Shown here: piece by piece, positions 8,986 through 16,820 of the stretch | Layout of the letters: each line of letters begins with the position of its first letter | Numbering within the stretch: position 1 is the first letter of the stretch | Notes under the pieces: generated by a model | What the model saw: the letters and a program-made list of their open reading frames with translations, nothing else | Databases searched by the model: none | Told to the model about the DNA's origin: nothing | Position numbers and translations under genes: made by a program | Assembly: GCA_002709695.1 (NCBI GenBank) | Contig: PAQF01000073.1 | Span: 27,017 to 91,016 of the forward strand | Source of the DNA: Candidatus Poribacteria bacterium | GTDB taxonomy: Bacteria; Poribacteria; WGA-4E; UBA9662 | Direction: 5' to 3' | Length of the DNA stretch: 64,000 nucleotides

Positions 8986-9408
8986 ATGGCAAAAACAGTT
9001 GCTGGGAATGTTAAACTTCAGTTAGTTTCAGGGCAAGCAACACCGAATCCTCCTGTTGGTCCTAGCTTAGCTCCGTATATGATTAACATCCCTGAATTTA
9101 TTAAGGCTTTCAATGGTAAGACTCAAGACCAAATGGGACTTGTAGTTACGACTGTGGTAACGTGCTTTGAAGATCGTTCCTATGAATTTGAGGTTAAATC
9201 TCCACCGGCCTCTGTCTTGTTGAAGCAGGCAGCACAGCTTGCCAAGGCTTCTGGGGAGCCGAATCGAGAGAAGGTTGCTACTATTAATAGCGAACAGGTT
9301 AAGGAAATTGCTCAAATTAAATTGCCTGACCTGAATACGAATGATATTGAATCGGCAATGCGCATGGTTGCTGGGACAGCGCGTAGCATGGGTATCGTTG
9401 TCCAGTAA
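8986..9408 (+). CDS. rplK: 50S ribosomal protein L11
   Basis: L11 forms the GTPase-associated stalk base on 23S rRNA. The N-terminal domain shows the hallmark LQLVSGQATPNPPVGPSLAP, and the C-terminal rRNA-binding domain ends with AMRMVAGTARSMGIVV. Length (140 residues) is typical. The TPNPPVGP segment reads N where most bacteria have A (TPAPPVGP), a small deviation. rplA follows after 12 bases with an AAGGAG site between them. Confidence 0.97.
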   Translation: MAKTVAGNVKLQLVSGQATPNPPVGPSLAPYMINIPEFIKAFNGKTQDQMGLVVTTVVTCFEDRSYEFEVKSPPASVLLKQAAQLAKASGEPNREKVATINSEQVKEIAQIKLPDLNTNDIESAMRMVAGTARSMGIVVQ

Positions 9409-9420
9409 AGGAGATTAATT

Positions 9421-10125
9421 TTGGCGAGAACAAAAAGGTATCAAAAAGCTTTTGAACTTGTTGAGCAGTCTAAGCGATATGAGCTCGATGAAGGAATTTC
9501 ATTACTAAAGAAAACAGCTGTTGCAAAGTTTGATGAAACGATTGACTTAGCCACTCGACTAGGGTTGGATGCGCGTCAAGCGGATCAGAATATTCGGGGT
9601 ACGGTTTCGCTACCGCACGGAACTGGTAAACAGGTACGTGTAGTTGTTTTTGCTGAAGGGGCTTCTGCTCAGGAAGCTGAAGAGGCTGGCGCAGACTTTG
9701 TTGGGGTAGATGAACTGGTTGAAAAAATTACGGGTGGTTGGTTTGAATTTGATTCAGCCATTGCACATCCAAGCTTGGTAAGGGAGATTATGCCCAAGTT
9801 AGGAAGGATTCTTGGGCCTCGTGGACTTATGCCGAATGCAAAATCCGGTACTGTTACGGAACAGATTGGTGATGCTGTCCGTGATGTAAAAGCAGGACAA
9901 ATTGAATATCGCCTTGAAAAGGAATCGGGTATTGTTCACGCGTTGGTTGGCAAGATCTCGTTTGATGATAATCAAATTAAGGATAACGTAAATGAGGTTA
10001 TGTCGGCTTTACTTAAAGCTCGGCCAGCTTCAGCAAAAGGGCGGTATGTTAAGAGTGTGGCTATGTCATCGACTATGGGTGTTGGCATCCGCTTGGAACC
10101 GTCGCAGTTTGTTTTGGCGACTTAG
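9421..10125 (+). CDS. rplA: 50S ribosomal protein L1
   Basis: L1 binds the flexible L1 stalk of 23S rRNA and in many bacteria represses its own operon. It starts with TTG at 9421, 6 bases after AAGGAG. Family signatures seen are RGTVSLPHGTGKQVRV and the LGPRGLMPNAKSGTV loop. Length (234 residues) is normal. It ends the first ribosomal pair; the L10 leader follows. Confidence 0.97.
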   Translation: MARTKRYQKAFELVEQSKRYELDEGISLLKKTAVAKFDETIDLATRLGLDARQADQNIRGTVSLPHGTGKQVRVVVFAEGASAQEAEEAGADFVGVDELVEKITGGWFEFDSAIAHPSLVREIMPKLGRILGPRGLMPNAKSGTVTEQIGDAVRDVKAGQIEYRLEKESGIVHALVGKISFDDNQIKDNVNEVMSALLKARPASAKGRYVKSVAMSSTMGVGIRLEPSQFVLAT

Positions 10126-10164
10126 ATAGCGAAATACAAGAAAAATAAAAAACTGAATATATTC

Positions 10165-10285
10165 TCAGACCAGTCGTAGATAGCAGGTGCGTGCGCTTAA
10201 ATTTTATTGCCTGCCGAGATGGGTTTGGTTCCGTATAGTGTGTGATATCGGAATTTTGCCCCCTACTGACTGGGGGCTTTTTTTT
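10165..10285 (+). promoter_or_regulatory. Ribosomal protein L10 leader with attenuator terminator
   Basis: Upstream of rplJ lies an L10-leader-like RNA: AGCAGGTGCG (10182-10191), GCTTAA (10195-10200) and CCTGCCGAGA (10210-10219), matching the conserved core that binds the L10-(L7/L12)4 complex; the GCAGG and CCTGC arms pair. Downstream a terminator hairpin, GCCCCC (10258-10263) with GGGGGC (10272-10277), is followed by eight T. The layout suggests autogenous attenuation of rplJL. Confidence 0.85.
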
Positions 10286-10311
10286 ATTGTGTTGTTGGTA
10301 GAGGAGACTGT

Positions 10312-10878
10312 ATGCCGAATCAGAAAAATATTGAACAGGTTAAATTAATCCGAGAACAACTTGAGGCCAGCGAAGTTGTAATCCTGACGGAGTTTCAAGG
10401 GTTAAATGTTTCTGAAATTGGGGAATTGCGTGAAAATCTTCGTCAAGCAGATGTTCGCTACAAGGTCTTCAAAAACAGGTTAATTGCTATAGCTGCGGCT
10501 GATTTAGGGGTTCAAGGCTTGGAACCCTACTTGTATGGAACAACTGCAGTTGCTATGGCTGATGATCCTGCGACTATAGCGAAAGTGTTACTGGATTTTG
10601 GTGAAGAACATGAGAATCTGAAGATTAAAGGAGGAATTCTTAGTAATCAAGTAATTGATGCCGAAATGTCAGCAGCTTTGGTGGATATGCCATCTAAAAG
10701 CCAACTATTAGCGCAGGTTGTTAGTGGATTGAATGCACCAATATATGGTTTGGTATATGTTTTAAAAGCAGGTAACCCAATCTCGGGGCTTGCAAACGTG
10801 CTGAGTGGAACGATTCAGCAATTTTCGAACGTAATTCAGGCAATTTCGGATTTAAAAGAAAATTCGGACCAGACTTAA
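10312..10878 (+). CDS. rplJ: 50S ribosomal protein L10
   Basis: L10 anchors the L7/L12 dimers to the ribosomal stalk. The N-terminus has the typical K-x-x-x-V-x-x-(I/L)-x-E-x-L pattern, then VILTEFQGLNVSEIGELR and the YKVFKNRL segment that contacts rRNA. The C-terminal helix (residues about 145-180), which binds L7/L12 dimers, is present. A GAGGAG site lies just before the ATG. Expression is probably controlled by the leader and attenuator immediately upstream. Confidence 0.97.
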   Translation: MPNQKNIEQVKLIREQLEASEVVILTEFQGLNVSEIGELRENLRQADVRYKVFKNRLIAIAAADLGVQGLEPYLYGTTAVAMADDPATIAKVLLDFGEEHENLKIKGGILSNQVIDAEMSAALVDMPSKSQLLAQVVSGLNAPIYGLVYVLKAGNPISGLANVLSGTIQQFSNVIQAISDLKENSDQT

Positions 10879-10918
10879 ACGATGTGTTTTATAAATACAA
10901 TAATAAGGAGAACAGAAA

Positions 10919-11305
10919 ATGGCTGATATTGAAAAGCTTATCGACGAAGTTAGCAATATGACTGTATTAGAACTCTCGGAGTTGGTGAAGGCCCTCGAAG
11001 AAAAATTTGATGTTAGTGCGGCTGCTCCGGTAATGGCTGCAGGTATGATGCCGGCAGTTGCAGCCGAAGCTGAAGAAGCTGTCGTTGAAGAGAAAACTGC
11101 GTTTGATGTTCAGCTTAAAGAAATTGGTGATCAGAAGATTAAAGTAATCAAAGAAGTTCGTGCTATCACTGGACTTGGTCTTAAAGAAGCCAAGGCTGCG
11201 GTCGAAGAAGCTCCTACTGTTGTGAAGGAAGGTGCTAGCCAAGAAGAAGCCGACGGAATAAAAGAAAAACTTGAAGCTGTTGGTGCAGTGGTCGAAATTC
11301 TGTAG
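10919..11305 (+). CDS. rplL: 50S ribosomal protein L7/L12
   Basis: This is the stalk protein that recruits translational GTPases. It has the short helical N-terminal dimerization domain (residues 1-35), an Ala/Glu-rich hinge (about 36-60) and the globular C-terminal domain with [20 protein letters not shown]. Length (128 residues) is normal. AAGGAG precedes the ATG. A strong terminator follows within 21 bases of the stop, so the usual readthrough into rpoB is absent. Confidence 0.98.
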   Translation: MADIEKLIDEVSNMTVLELSELVKALEEKFDVSAAAPVMAAGMMPAVAAEAEEAVVEEKTAFDVQLKEIGDQKIKVIKEVRAITGLGLKEAKAAVEEAPTVVKEGASQEEADGIKEKLEAVGAVVEIL

Positions 11306-11325
11306 ACTAAGCGAAGGATTGTTTT

Positions 11326-11364
11326 AGTGCTGGAAGCCAATATGGCTCCCAGCACTTTTTTTTT
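11326..11364 (+). terminator. Strong Rho-independent terminator after rplL
   Basis: AGTGCTGGAAGCC (11326-11338) and GGCTCCCAGCACT (11344-11356) form a 13-base stem with one A/C mismatch and a 5-base loop, followed by a run of nine T. It closes the secE-rplL unit. Confidence 0.92.
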
Positions 11365-11932
11365 GCCTCGAGTTTATCAACATTAATTCAAATGGATAAA
11401 TCGGGCAATTGATGTGGAGGCGACTGCTGTAGATTCAGGGTGAGTTGTGTGCGAACGGAGTCTATCAAGCTGGGTTGTACAAGTTAGGTTTTCTTTAAAG
11501 TTTCATTTTGGATTTCATATTAACTATTATTGATGTTTTTACATTAATTGTTTTGTTGGTAGAGTCGTTACTTAGTCAACCAAAGAAGCTGTTGGCTTTT
11601 CCATCCTTGACTGGTGGGAACTGGGTTGGGTGTATTAGAAAGAAATAAATTGCTTGTTTCAGTTGAATTCGGATACTCTAGTCCATGCTAGTAAGGGTGT
11701 TTAAGCCCTGTATAACTCTAGGGTGGATTAATGAAACGGATGGTTTCTTCTCTGAATTGGAATAAAATGCAGTAGGTCAGAGTGAAAATACTGATGGTAA
11801 TTGATTCATGATTTAGTGGTTTTTGTTAAATACAAATCTAGATGAAATAAATGTTAGCCAATAAAAGCTATTCATGGCAGGTGTCTTGTTATATACTAAT
11901 CCTAATGTTTTATATAGTATTAAAAGAATATG
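11365..11932. other. Intergenic region without a recognised feature
   Basis: About 570 bases of AT-rich sequence lie between the rplL terminator and the next gene. I see no convincing reading frame, structured RNA or repeat. In most bacteria rpoB would occupy this position. A promoter for the next gene should lie at its right end (the AT-rich stretch around 11886-11920), but no good -35/-10 pair is visible. Confidence 0.5.
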
Positions 11933-11948
11933 GTGGAGGGAAAACTTG

Positions 11949-12608
11949 ATGAGAAAATCTAAGTTTGTCTTGATTAGTTTTTTGTTTATATTGTTTGTTA
12001 TTTTGAGTGATTCGTTTGCACAGGAGACCATTAGGGTTCGTGGTGGAATCTGGATAGATTGGGCGGATTCAAAGGGGCGAATTTGGCATTCGGGGCATAA
12101 AGCAGATCAGGAGTGGGGAGGATATGTTGGAAAAGTAAGGCCTGGAATAGTTGTGTCGAATCCTGCCAATGGTGATGTACTTAAGGCTGAATCGAAGAAG
12201 TTAGTTGCAGAGTCAGGTTATGACTTGGAAATATTCTCCAGAGGTGGTAATTCTGCCGATCCAGAGGGAATAAAATATAGTTTGAAGACAGGTAATGGTC
12301 GATTCGATTTTAATTATCTCAGCGCGGAGCATTGGGATCCAGGCAGATGCTGCGATTTAGTTGTTGAAAATAAGATCGTGAAGCACTTCCCTGGACCGAA
12401 AGAAGCTGAAGCCGTTATCCTGACCTTTGAGAAGATTAAGGTTACTGGTGGAACCATGGAAATTCATATTAAAAGAAGCGAAAAATGCAAAATGAGGAGC
12501 CCTATCTTCATGGGAATAGAAGTTTATCCTTCAGGTAAAAACCCACGTTCGGTAGATGCTCAAAAAAAATTGGCTGCCGCATGGGGTCGAATTAAGTATA
12601 ATCATTAA
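11949..12608 (+). CDS. Secreted protein of unknown function, malectin-like beta-sandwich possible
   Basis: The protein has 219 residues, with a clear signal peptide (MRKSKFVLISFLFILFVILS, cleavage likely near DSFAQ). The ATG at 11949 is chosen over the upstream ATG at 11874 because GGAGGG sits 8 bases before it and only this start yields a signal peptide. The mature part is beta-rich, with VRGGIWIDWADSKGRIW near the N-terminus and a later segment (YDLEIFSRGG, FDFNYLSAEHWDPG, MEIHIKRS) whose shape recalls malectin-type carbohydrate-binding domains; that resemblance is weak. Two adjacent cysteines (GRCCDL) plus a third (EKCKM) could form a disulphide in the periplasm. No family is recognised with certainty and the gene stands alone. 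Confidence 0.6.
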   Translation: MRKSKFVLISFLFILFVILSDSFAQETIRVRGGIWIDWADSKGRIWHSGHKADQEWGGYVGKVRPGIVVSNPANGDVLKAESKKLVAESGYDLEIFSRGGNSADPEGIKYSLKTGNGRFDFNYLSAEHWDPGRCCDLVVENKIVKHFPGPKEAEAVILTFEKIKVTGGTMEIHIKRSEKCKMRSPIFMGIEVYPSGKNPRSVDAQKKLAAAWGRIKYNH

Positions 12609-12933
12609 GGTTCCTCACTTGTTAGACTTCAGGTTGTTCTATTATGTTGCTGAATTTTATTTTTTGCAGCAAGTGGAGTTGTGTCCTTGAAAGAGTTGGA
12701 TGGGTTCTTGCTATAGCATTAATTGCTATGTCTGGTTAAAGACTCATGCCATACAATTGGTTAATTTTGTACTTGGTTTTTCTGCGTAAACCAAATGTCT
12801 ATGACAAGAGGAAGTAGATGAGGCTTTGGTCTTTAGTAAGTGTATTTTAGTTCATGTAGTAAAGCGAAAATTTTACTGATAATTGAGTGTAGGATAGGAG
12901 AACCTTTTTTTACTGAAGTTGATTGTTCTTGTA
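12609..12933. other. Intergenic region without a recognised feature
   Basis: About 325 bases between the secreted-protein gene and the promoter of the PmoA-family gene. No reading frame or structured element is convincing. Confidence 0.5.
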
Positions 12934-12942
12934 TGATATAAT
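12934..12942 (+). promoter_or_regulatory. Extended -10 promoter upstream of the PmoA-family gene
   Basis: TGATATAAT is a perfect TGn-TATAAT extended -10 element. No strong -35 is visible 17 bases upstream, which extended -10 promoters tolerate. Transcription would start near 12949, giving a leader of about 20-33 bases. Confidence 0.5.
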
Positions 12943-12969
12943 GCCGAAGGTGTGTAACTAATCCAAAGG

Positions 12970-14103
12970 ATGGGTTTCTTTATGGCAGCACAGAGTACAA
13001 TTTCGGTAGATGCTGGTGAACATGATAGGGAGGGTTGCCCTGTTTCAGTCAACCTCGATGAGGATTTTGGATTTGAATCGGTAAACTTGACAGATGCCGA
13101 GAATGGTGTCATCGTTCCCGCCCAACTTGATGGAAAAACACTCAGTTGGATTTTAAATGATCTTAAAGCCCATAATCGCCGCGATTATGTTCTGTCGGCA
13201 GGTAGTTCTGAAAGCTCAACGTATGTCAGTTTCGAAGAGCGAGAAGATGCGATTGATATCCGGATTGGTCATCGTGAATTTACAACTTTTCGTTATGGAG
13301 TAGATCAATATCGTCCTTATTTCTTTCCAGTATTTGGTCCTGAAGGTCATCAGGTTACACGGGGAGAGACAAGTGAAGAGTCAGCTGATCACATTCACCA
13401 TCGATCGCTCTATGTCGCTTATGGAGAAGTAAACCATGTTGATGTTTGGGGAGAAGGTAGCAATTCAGGGCGGATAGTACACCAGAACTTCACTGAAAAG
13501 TCAGATGGTCCTATTGTTGGTCGAATATACACGAATAATACGTGGGTTAATGCTGTTGGAGACACGTTAATGTCTGATATTCAGAATTTCCGTGTTTATG
13601 GTTTACCTGAAACAGGTCAGATCATAGATTTGGATCTGACACTCATTGCTGATTCAGGAGATGTTTTTTTTGGCGATACCAAAGAGGGCGGTATAATTAC
13701 TGTGCGTGTTAATCCACAGATGAATGCTTCTGCAAGTGGTACAATTGAAAATTCGTATGGTGGAATTAACGAAGGTGAAACTTGGGGTAAGCGTGCGGCT
13801 TGGTGTGATTATTCTGGTTTTGTTGATGGGATGCATGTAGGTGTTGCCGTATTAGATCATGTGAGTAATCCGCGTTATCCAACTTACTGGCATGTTCGAA
13901 ACTATGGTTTGATGGGAACCAACATATTTGGTTCAGGAGCTTTTGAAGGTGATAAAAGTAAGGATGGGTCTTACACTCTTGTAAAAGGTGAGCAGATAGA
14001 CTTTCGTTTTAGGGTCTATATCCATCCTGGTAATGCGACGGATTCCAATGTGAAAAACAAATATCACGATTTTGTCAATCCTCCTTCTATAACTGTTTCC
14101 TGA
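12970..14103 (+). CDS. PmoA family protein (DUF6807)
   Basis: This 377-residue protein matches the PmoA/DUF6807 family common in Planctomycetes and Poribacteria, where such genes lie among sugar or polysaccharide catabolism genes. The signature is the histidine-rich block DHIHHRSLYVAYGEVNHVDVWGE (about residues 137-159), with FTTFRYG and RPYFFPVFGP before it and GINEGETWGKRAAWCDYSG later. Despite the name it is not a methane monooxygenase subunit; its reaction is unknown. It has no signal peptide. The ATG at 12970 has almost no room for a Shine-Dalgarno site, so the in-frame ATG at 12982 (AAAGGATGGG upstream) is also plausible. It appears to be transcribed alone. Confidence 0.8.
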   Translation: MGFFMAAQSTISVDAGEHDREGCPVSVNLDEDFGFESVNLTDAENGVIVPAQLDGKTLSWILNDLKAHNRRDYVLSAGSSESSTYVSFEEREDAIDIRIGHREFTTFRYGVDQYRPYFFPVFGPEGHQVTRGETSEESADHIHHRSLYVAYGEVNHVDVWGEGSNSGRIVHQNFTEKSDGPIVGRIYTNNTWVNAVGDTLMSDIQNFRVYGLPETGQIIDLDLTLIADSGDVFFGDTKEGGIITVRVNPQMNASASGTIENSYGGINEGETWGKRAAWCDYSGFVDGMHVGVAVLDHVSNPRYPTYWHVRNYGLMGTNIFGSGAFEGDKSKDGSYTLVKGEQIDFRFRVYIHPGNATDSNVKNKYHDFVNPPSITVS

Positions 14104-14196
14104 TACATGGAAAATCGTCGCAGTTCAGGTTCCCAATCATAGTGTTTTCCATATCTCTTTTTATACCATCTCGTTCTTGGCATAGATAGTTCCCTT

Positions 14197-15522
14197 ATGT
14201 TGGCAAGCAAAAAGTCGCTACTAGTTAGCCGTATCTTACGGATTATACTACTGATTCTGATTATTGCACTTGTTGCGATTGCGGCAATGTTATTCCTACA
14301 GAAAAAGAATCCTTTAATCACCAAAGAGGCAGTACCAGCTTATAAGACACACGAAATTCGGACTGCAGACGGGCTCCGAATGGTATATATGCCTGGTGGG
14401 AGTTTTATCATGGGATCGAGTAAGAGAGAAATTAAAAAAATGCATGAAAGTTTTCGGTCAAACTTGGACTATTATGAGCATGAAATGCCGCAGAAGAAGG
14501 TAAAAGTAGGAAGTTTTTATATTAGTAAGTATGAGATAACCAATGCACAGTATTACAAGTTTACCAAGCAAACTGGGCACCGTGTACCATTTGTTGACGA
14601 CTTTCTCTATTATTACGACAGAGAAGTTCGTGAACTGATTCAGGGACATCAGGCAAAAGCTGGTTTTGCTATACAACTTCTTAAAAAGAACTTGCCTCAC
14701 TTGGCTGAAGTATCCGATAGCAAAGTTCAAAGAGCTGAGCTCTCCGTCGAGGATTTTCAGTTGGCACTAGCGAGAAACAAGGGCTTTTCAAGTTGGAAGG
14801 AAATGGTTGATGGAGGAACGGAGTTCTTTTCCCAATTTAACTGGGTCAACCAGAAATATCCTGAGGGACGTGGTGACTATCCTGTCGTTTTAGTTAGTTG
14901 GGAGGATGCATCTGCGTACGCTAGGTGGGCAGGTCTTCGTCTTCCAACCGAGGCGGAATGGGAAAAAGCCGCTCGTGGTACTGATGGGCGTATTTATCCA
15001 TGGGGAAATGAATGGGATGGAGCAAAATGCAATAACGCTGAGCGGCTTGCAGGGCAACCTCTGCTTACATACAATAGATATATCACTTGGGCTAAAACTT
15101 ATCAGCAGGAGTTGCCGGAAAGTTTTCCTTTAATTGATAAGTTTATTAGTGCCAAAGGTAAGAGTCGTGCGGCTAAATTTGATTATGAAGGTCTAAAAGG
15201 CATCCAACCTGTCGGAAGCTATGCGACGGGTAAATCACCTTACGGTGTTCATGATATGTCAGGTAACGTGATGGAATGGTGCGTTGATTGGTATGATTCA
15301 CAATTGCTTGTCAAGCTTGGTGATGAGCAGCGACTACAAAATGCTGAAGGGGAATTTCGGTCAATACGTGGTGGTTCTTGGATGAGAGCTTTAGATGATC
15401 AGCGATGTGCTGTCCGAAGTGGTAGTGGTCCGAAACAAAAATATACTACTGTGGGTTTTCGTTGTGTCATGGACTTTGAAGATGCAATTAGGTTGGGGCT
15501 TCGTCAAGGAGATGAGAAGTGA
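14197..15522 (+). CDS. Membrane-anchored SUMF1/formylglycine-enzyme-like protein lacking the catalytic cysteines
   Basis: The protein has 441 residues. An N-terminal membrane helix (about residues 12-34) is followed by an FGE-sulfatase (SUMF1) fold. Typical blocks are [97 protein letters not shown] and the final VGFRCVMD. In true formylglycine-generating enzymes the GGS(Y/W)xC-x4-C segment carries the two catalytic cysteines. Here it reads [18 protein letters not shown] (about 391-408): the first cysteine is Arg and the Cys before AVRS aligns with a non-catalytic position. An insertion of about 120 residues sits between the first and second core blocks. It is therefore probably a structural or binding homologue. 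Its stop overlaps the next gene's GTG. Confidence 0.85.
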   Translation: MLASKKSLLVSRILRIILLILIIALVAIAAMLFLQKKNPLITKEAVPAYKTHEIRTADGLRMVYMPGGSFIMGSSKREIKKMHESFRSNLDYYEHEMPQKKVKVGSFYISKYEITNAQYYKFTKQTGHRVPFVDDFLYYYDREVRELIQGHQAKAGFAIQLLKKNLPHLAEVSDSKVQRAELSVEDFQLALARNKGFSSWKEMVDGGTEFFSQFNWVNQKYPEGRGDYPVVLVSWEDASAYARWAGLRLPTEAEWEKAARGTDGRIYPWGNEWDGAKCNNAERLAGQPLLTYNRYITWAKTYQQELPESFPLIDKFISAKGKSRAAKFDYEGLKGIQPVGSYATGKSPYGVHDMSGNVMEWCVDWYDSQLLVKLGDEQRLQNAEGEFRSIRGGSWMRALDDQRCAVRSGSGPKQKYTTVGFRCVMDFEDAIRLGLRQGDEK

Positions 15523-16001
15523 AAATTGGTGTGTTTTCGGATAGCCATGATAATGTAAACATGATTAAAGAGGCTGTTGATTTATTTAATGCAGAAGGCG
15601 TTGAATTGGTGATTCATGCCGGGGATTTCATCGCTCCTTTTGCGGTTGCTGCCATGTCAGGTTTGAATTGCAAAGTCATTGGTGTTTTTGGCAATAATGA
15701 TGGCGAGCGTATTGGTGTTGCTAAGCGCTTTGAATCGTTGGGAGAAGTACATAATAATCTGGCAGAAGTTGTGGTAGGAAACCGAAGGGTCTGTGTTATG
15801 CATTATCCAGAATTTGCTGAAGCAATTGCCAAAAGTGGAGAGTACGATATTGTGATTTATGGACATACACATCAGGTTGATGTTCGACAAGAGAAATCTC
15901 TGATCTTAAATCCTGGAGAAGTTGGAGGATGGGTAACTGGTAAATCAACTGTTGCGATTGTTGATCTTGATAATTTAGACGTAGATGTTCGTGAATTGTA
16001 G
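15519..16001 (+). CDS. YfcE/MJ0936-type metallophosphoesterase
   Basis: A compact 160-residue calcineurin-like phosphoesterase. All metal-binding motifs are visible: DSH (residues 8-10), GDF, GNND, the MHY histidine and GHTH. It starts with GTG, overlapping the preceding TGA by 4 bases, so it is translationally coupled to the SUMF1-like gene. Related enzymes hydrolyse phosphodiesters in vitro; the natural substrate is unknown. Confidence 0.92.
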   Translation: MKIGVFSDSHDNVNMIKEAVDLFNAEGVELVIHAGDFIAPFAVAAMSGLNCKVIGVFGNNDGERIGVAKRFESLGEVHNNLAEVVVGNRRVCVMHYPEFAEAIAKSGEYDIVIYGHTHQVDVRQEKSLILNPGEVGGWVTGKSTVAIVDLDNLDVDVREL

Positions 16002-16010
16002 GATTATCAT

Positions 16011-16793
16011 TTGAAAGTGTTCATTCTAGGGGACCTCGAAGGTACTGCAGGTGTCGTTGATTTTCAGCGGCAAACTTATAGTGATGCCAAATACTATGAA
16101 CAATCGAAACGACTGGCTACTCTGGAAATTAGCGCACTGATAGATGGAATTTTGGAAGGTGGTGCCTCCGAAGTATGGTTTCTTGATGGTCATGGGCCAG
16201 GTGGCGTCGATTATGAGCTGATGCATTCTGAAGCAAAGATGGTGATTGGCCGCCCGTTAGTTGCGCCTTGGGGGTTGGATGAGTCCTTCGATGCCCTATT
16301 CCTTTATGGTCATCATTCAATGGCAAATACGGAACGAGGGGTGCTTTGTCACAGCTGGAATTCCCGAGCTATCGCAAATTGCTGGCTCAATGGTGATTTG
16401 ATTGGTGAAATAGGCTTCAATGCTGCGCTAGCGGGTTCATTTGGTGTTCCAACTGTGTTCATTAGTGGTGATGATACTGCTGTGACTGAGATGCGAGGCT
16501 ATGTACCCAACGTCACTACGGTGGAAACGAAAATTGGTTTATCTCAGACTAGTGCAGTTTCCCTTTCCCCTTTGAAATCTAGGCAGCTTCATCAAGAGGC
16601 TGGTCGTGAGGCTGTAGAAAAGGTCAGTGAAATTCAGTTGTTTTCCATTGCTCCTCCGTACGAATTTGTCACCGAGCTTTTAGACGTGGATAGCGTGTCA
16701 TTAAAAGCAAAACAGGCCGATGTTGAGCGAGTCGATACACATAAGTTCAAGATATGTAGTGATACGTTGGTTGGAATTGCGCAACGGCGCTAA
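16011..16793 (+). CDS. M55 family D-aminopeptidase (DppA-like)
   Basis: A 260-residue zinc aminopeptidase of the DppA type, which in Bacillus releases D-amino acids from D-Ala peptides. Ligand motifs in order are GDLEGTAG (Asp and Glu), LDGHGPGG, the GHHSM histidines, CHSWNS and GEIGFNAALAG, all in the usual spacing. The start is TTG at 16011, 9 bases after the phosphoesterase stop, so the genes are co-transcribed. The context (phosphoesterase, CehA-like hydrolase) suggests scavenging of exogenous peptides or modified compounds. Confidence 0.92.
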   Translation: MKVFILGDLEGTAGVVDFQRQTYSDAKYYEQSKRLATLEISALIDGILEGGASEVWFLDGHGPGGVDYELMHSEAKMVIGRPLVAPWGLDESFDALFLYGHHSMANTERGVLCHSWNSRAIANCWLNGDLIGEIGFNAALAGSFGVPTVFISGDDTAVTEMRGYVPNVTTVETKIGLSQTSAVSLSPLKSRQLHQEAGREAVEKVSEIQLFSIAPPYEFVTELLDVDSVSLKAKQADVERVDTHKFKICSDTLVGIAQRR

Positions 16794-16820
16794 CCCGAAC
16801 TCCACCAAAGAAATATAGAT

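Noticed and set aside
12970..14103. Methane monooxygenase subunit, from the PmoA family name
   Set aside because: The family name is historical; there is no membrane protein and no pmoB or pmoC.
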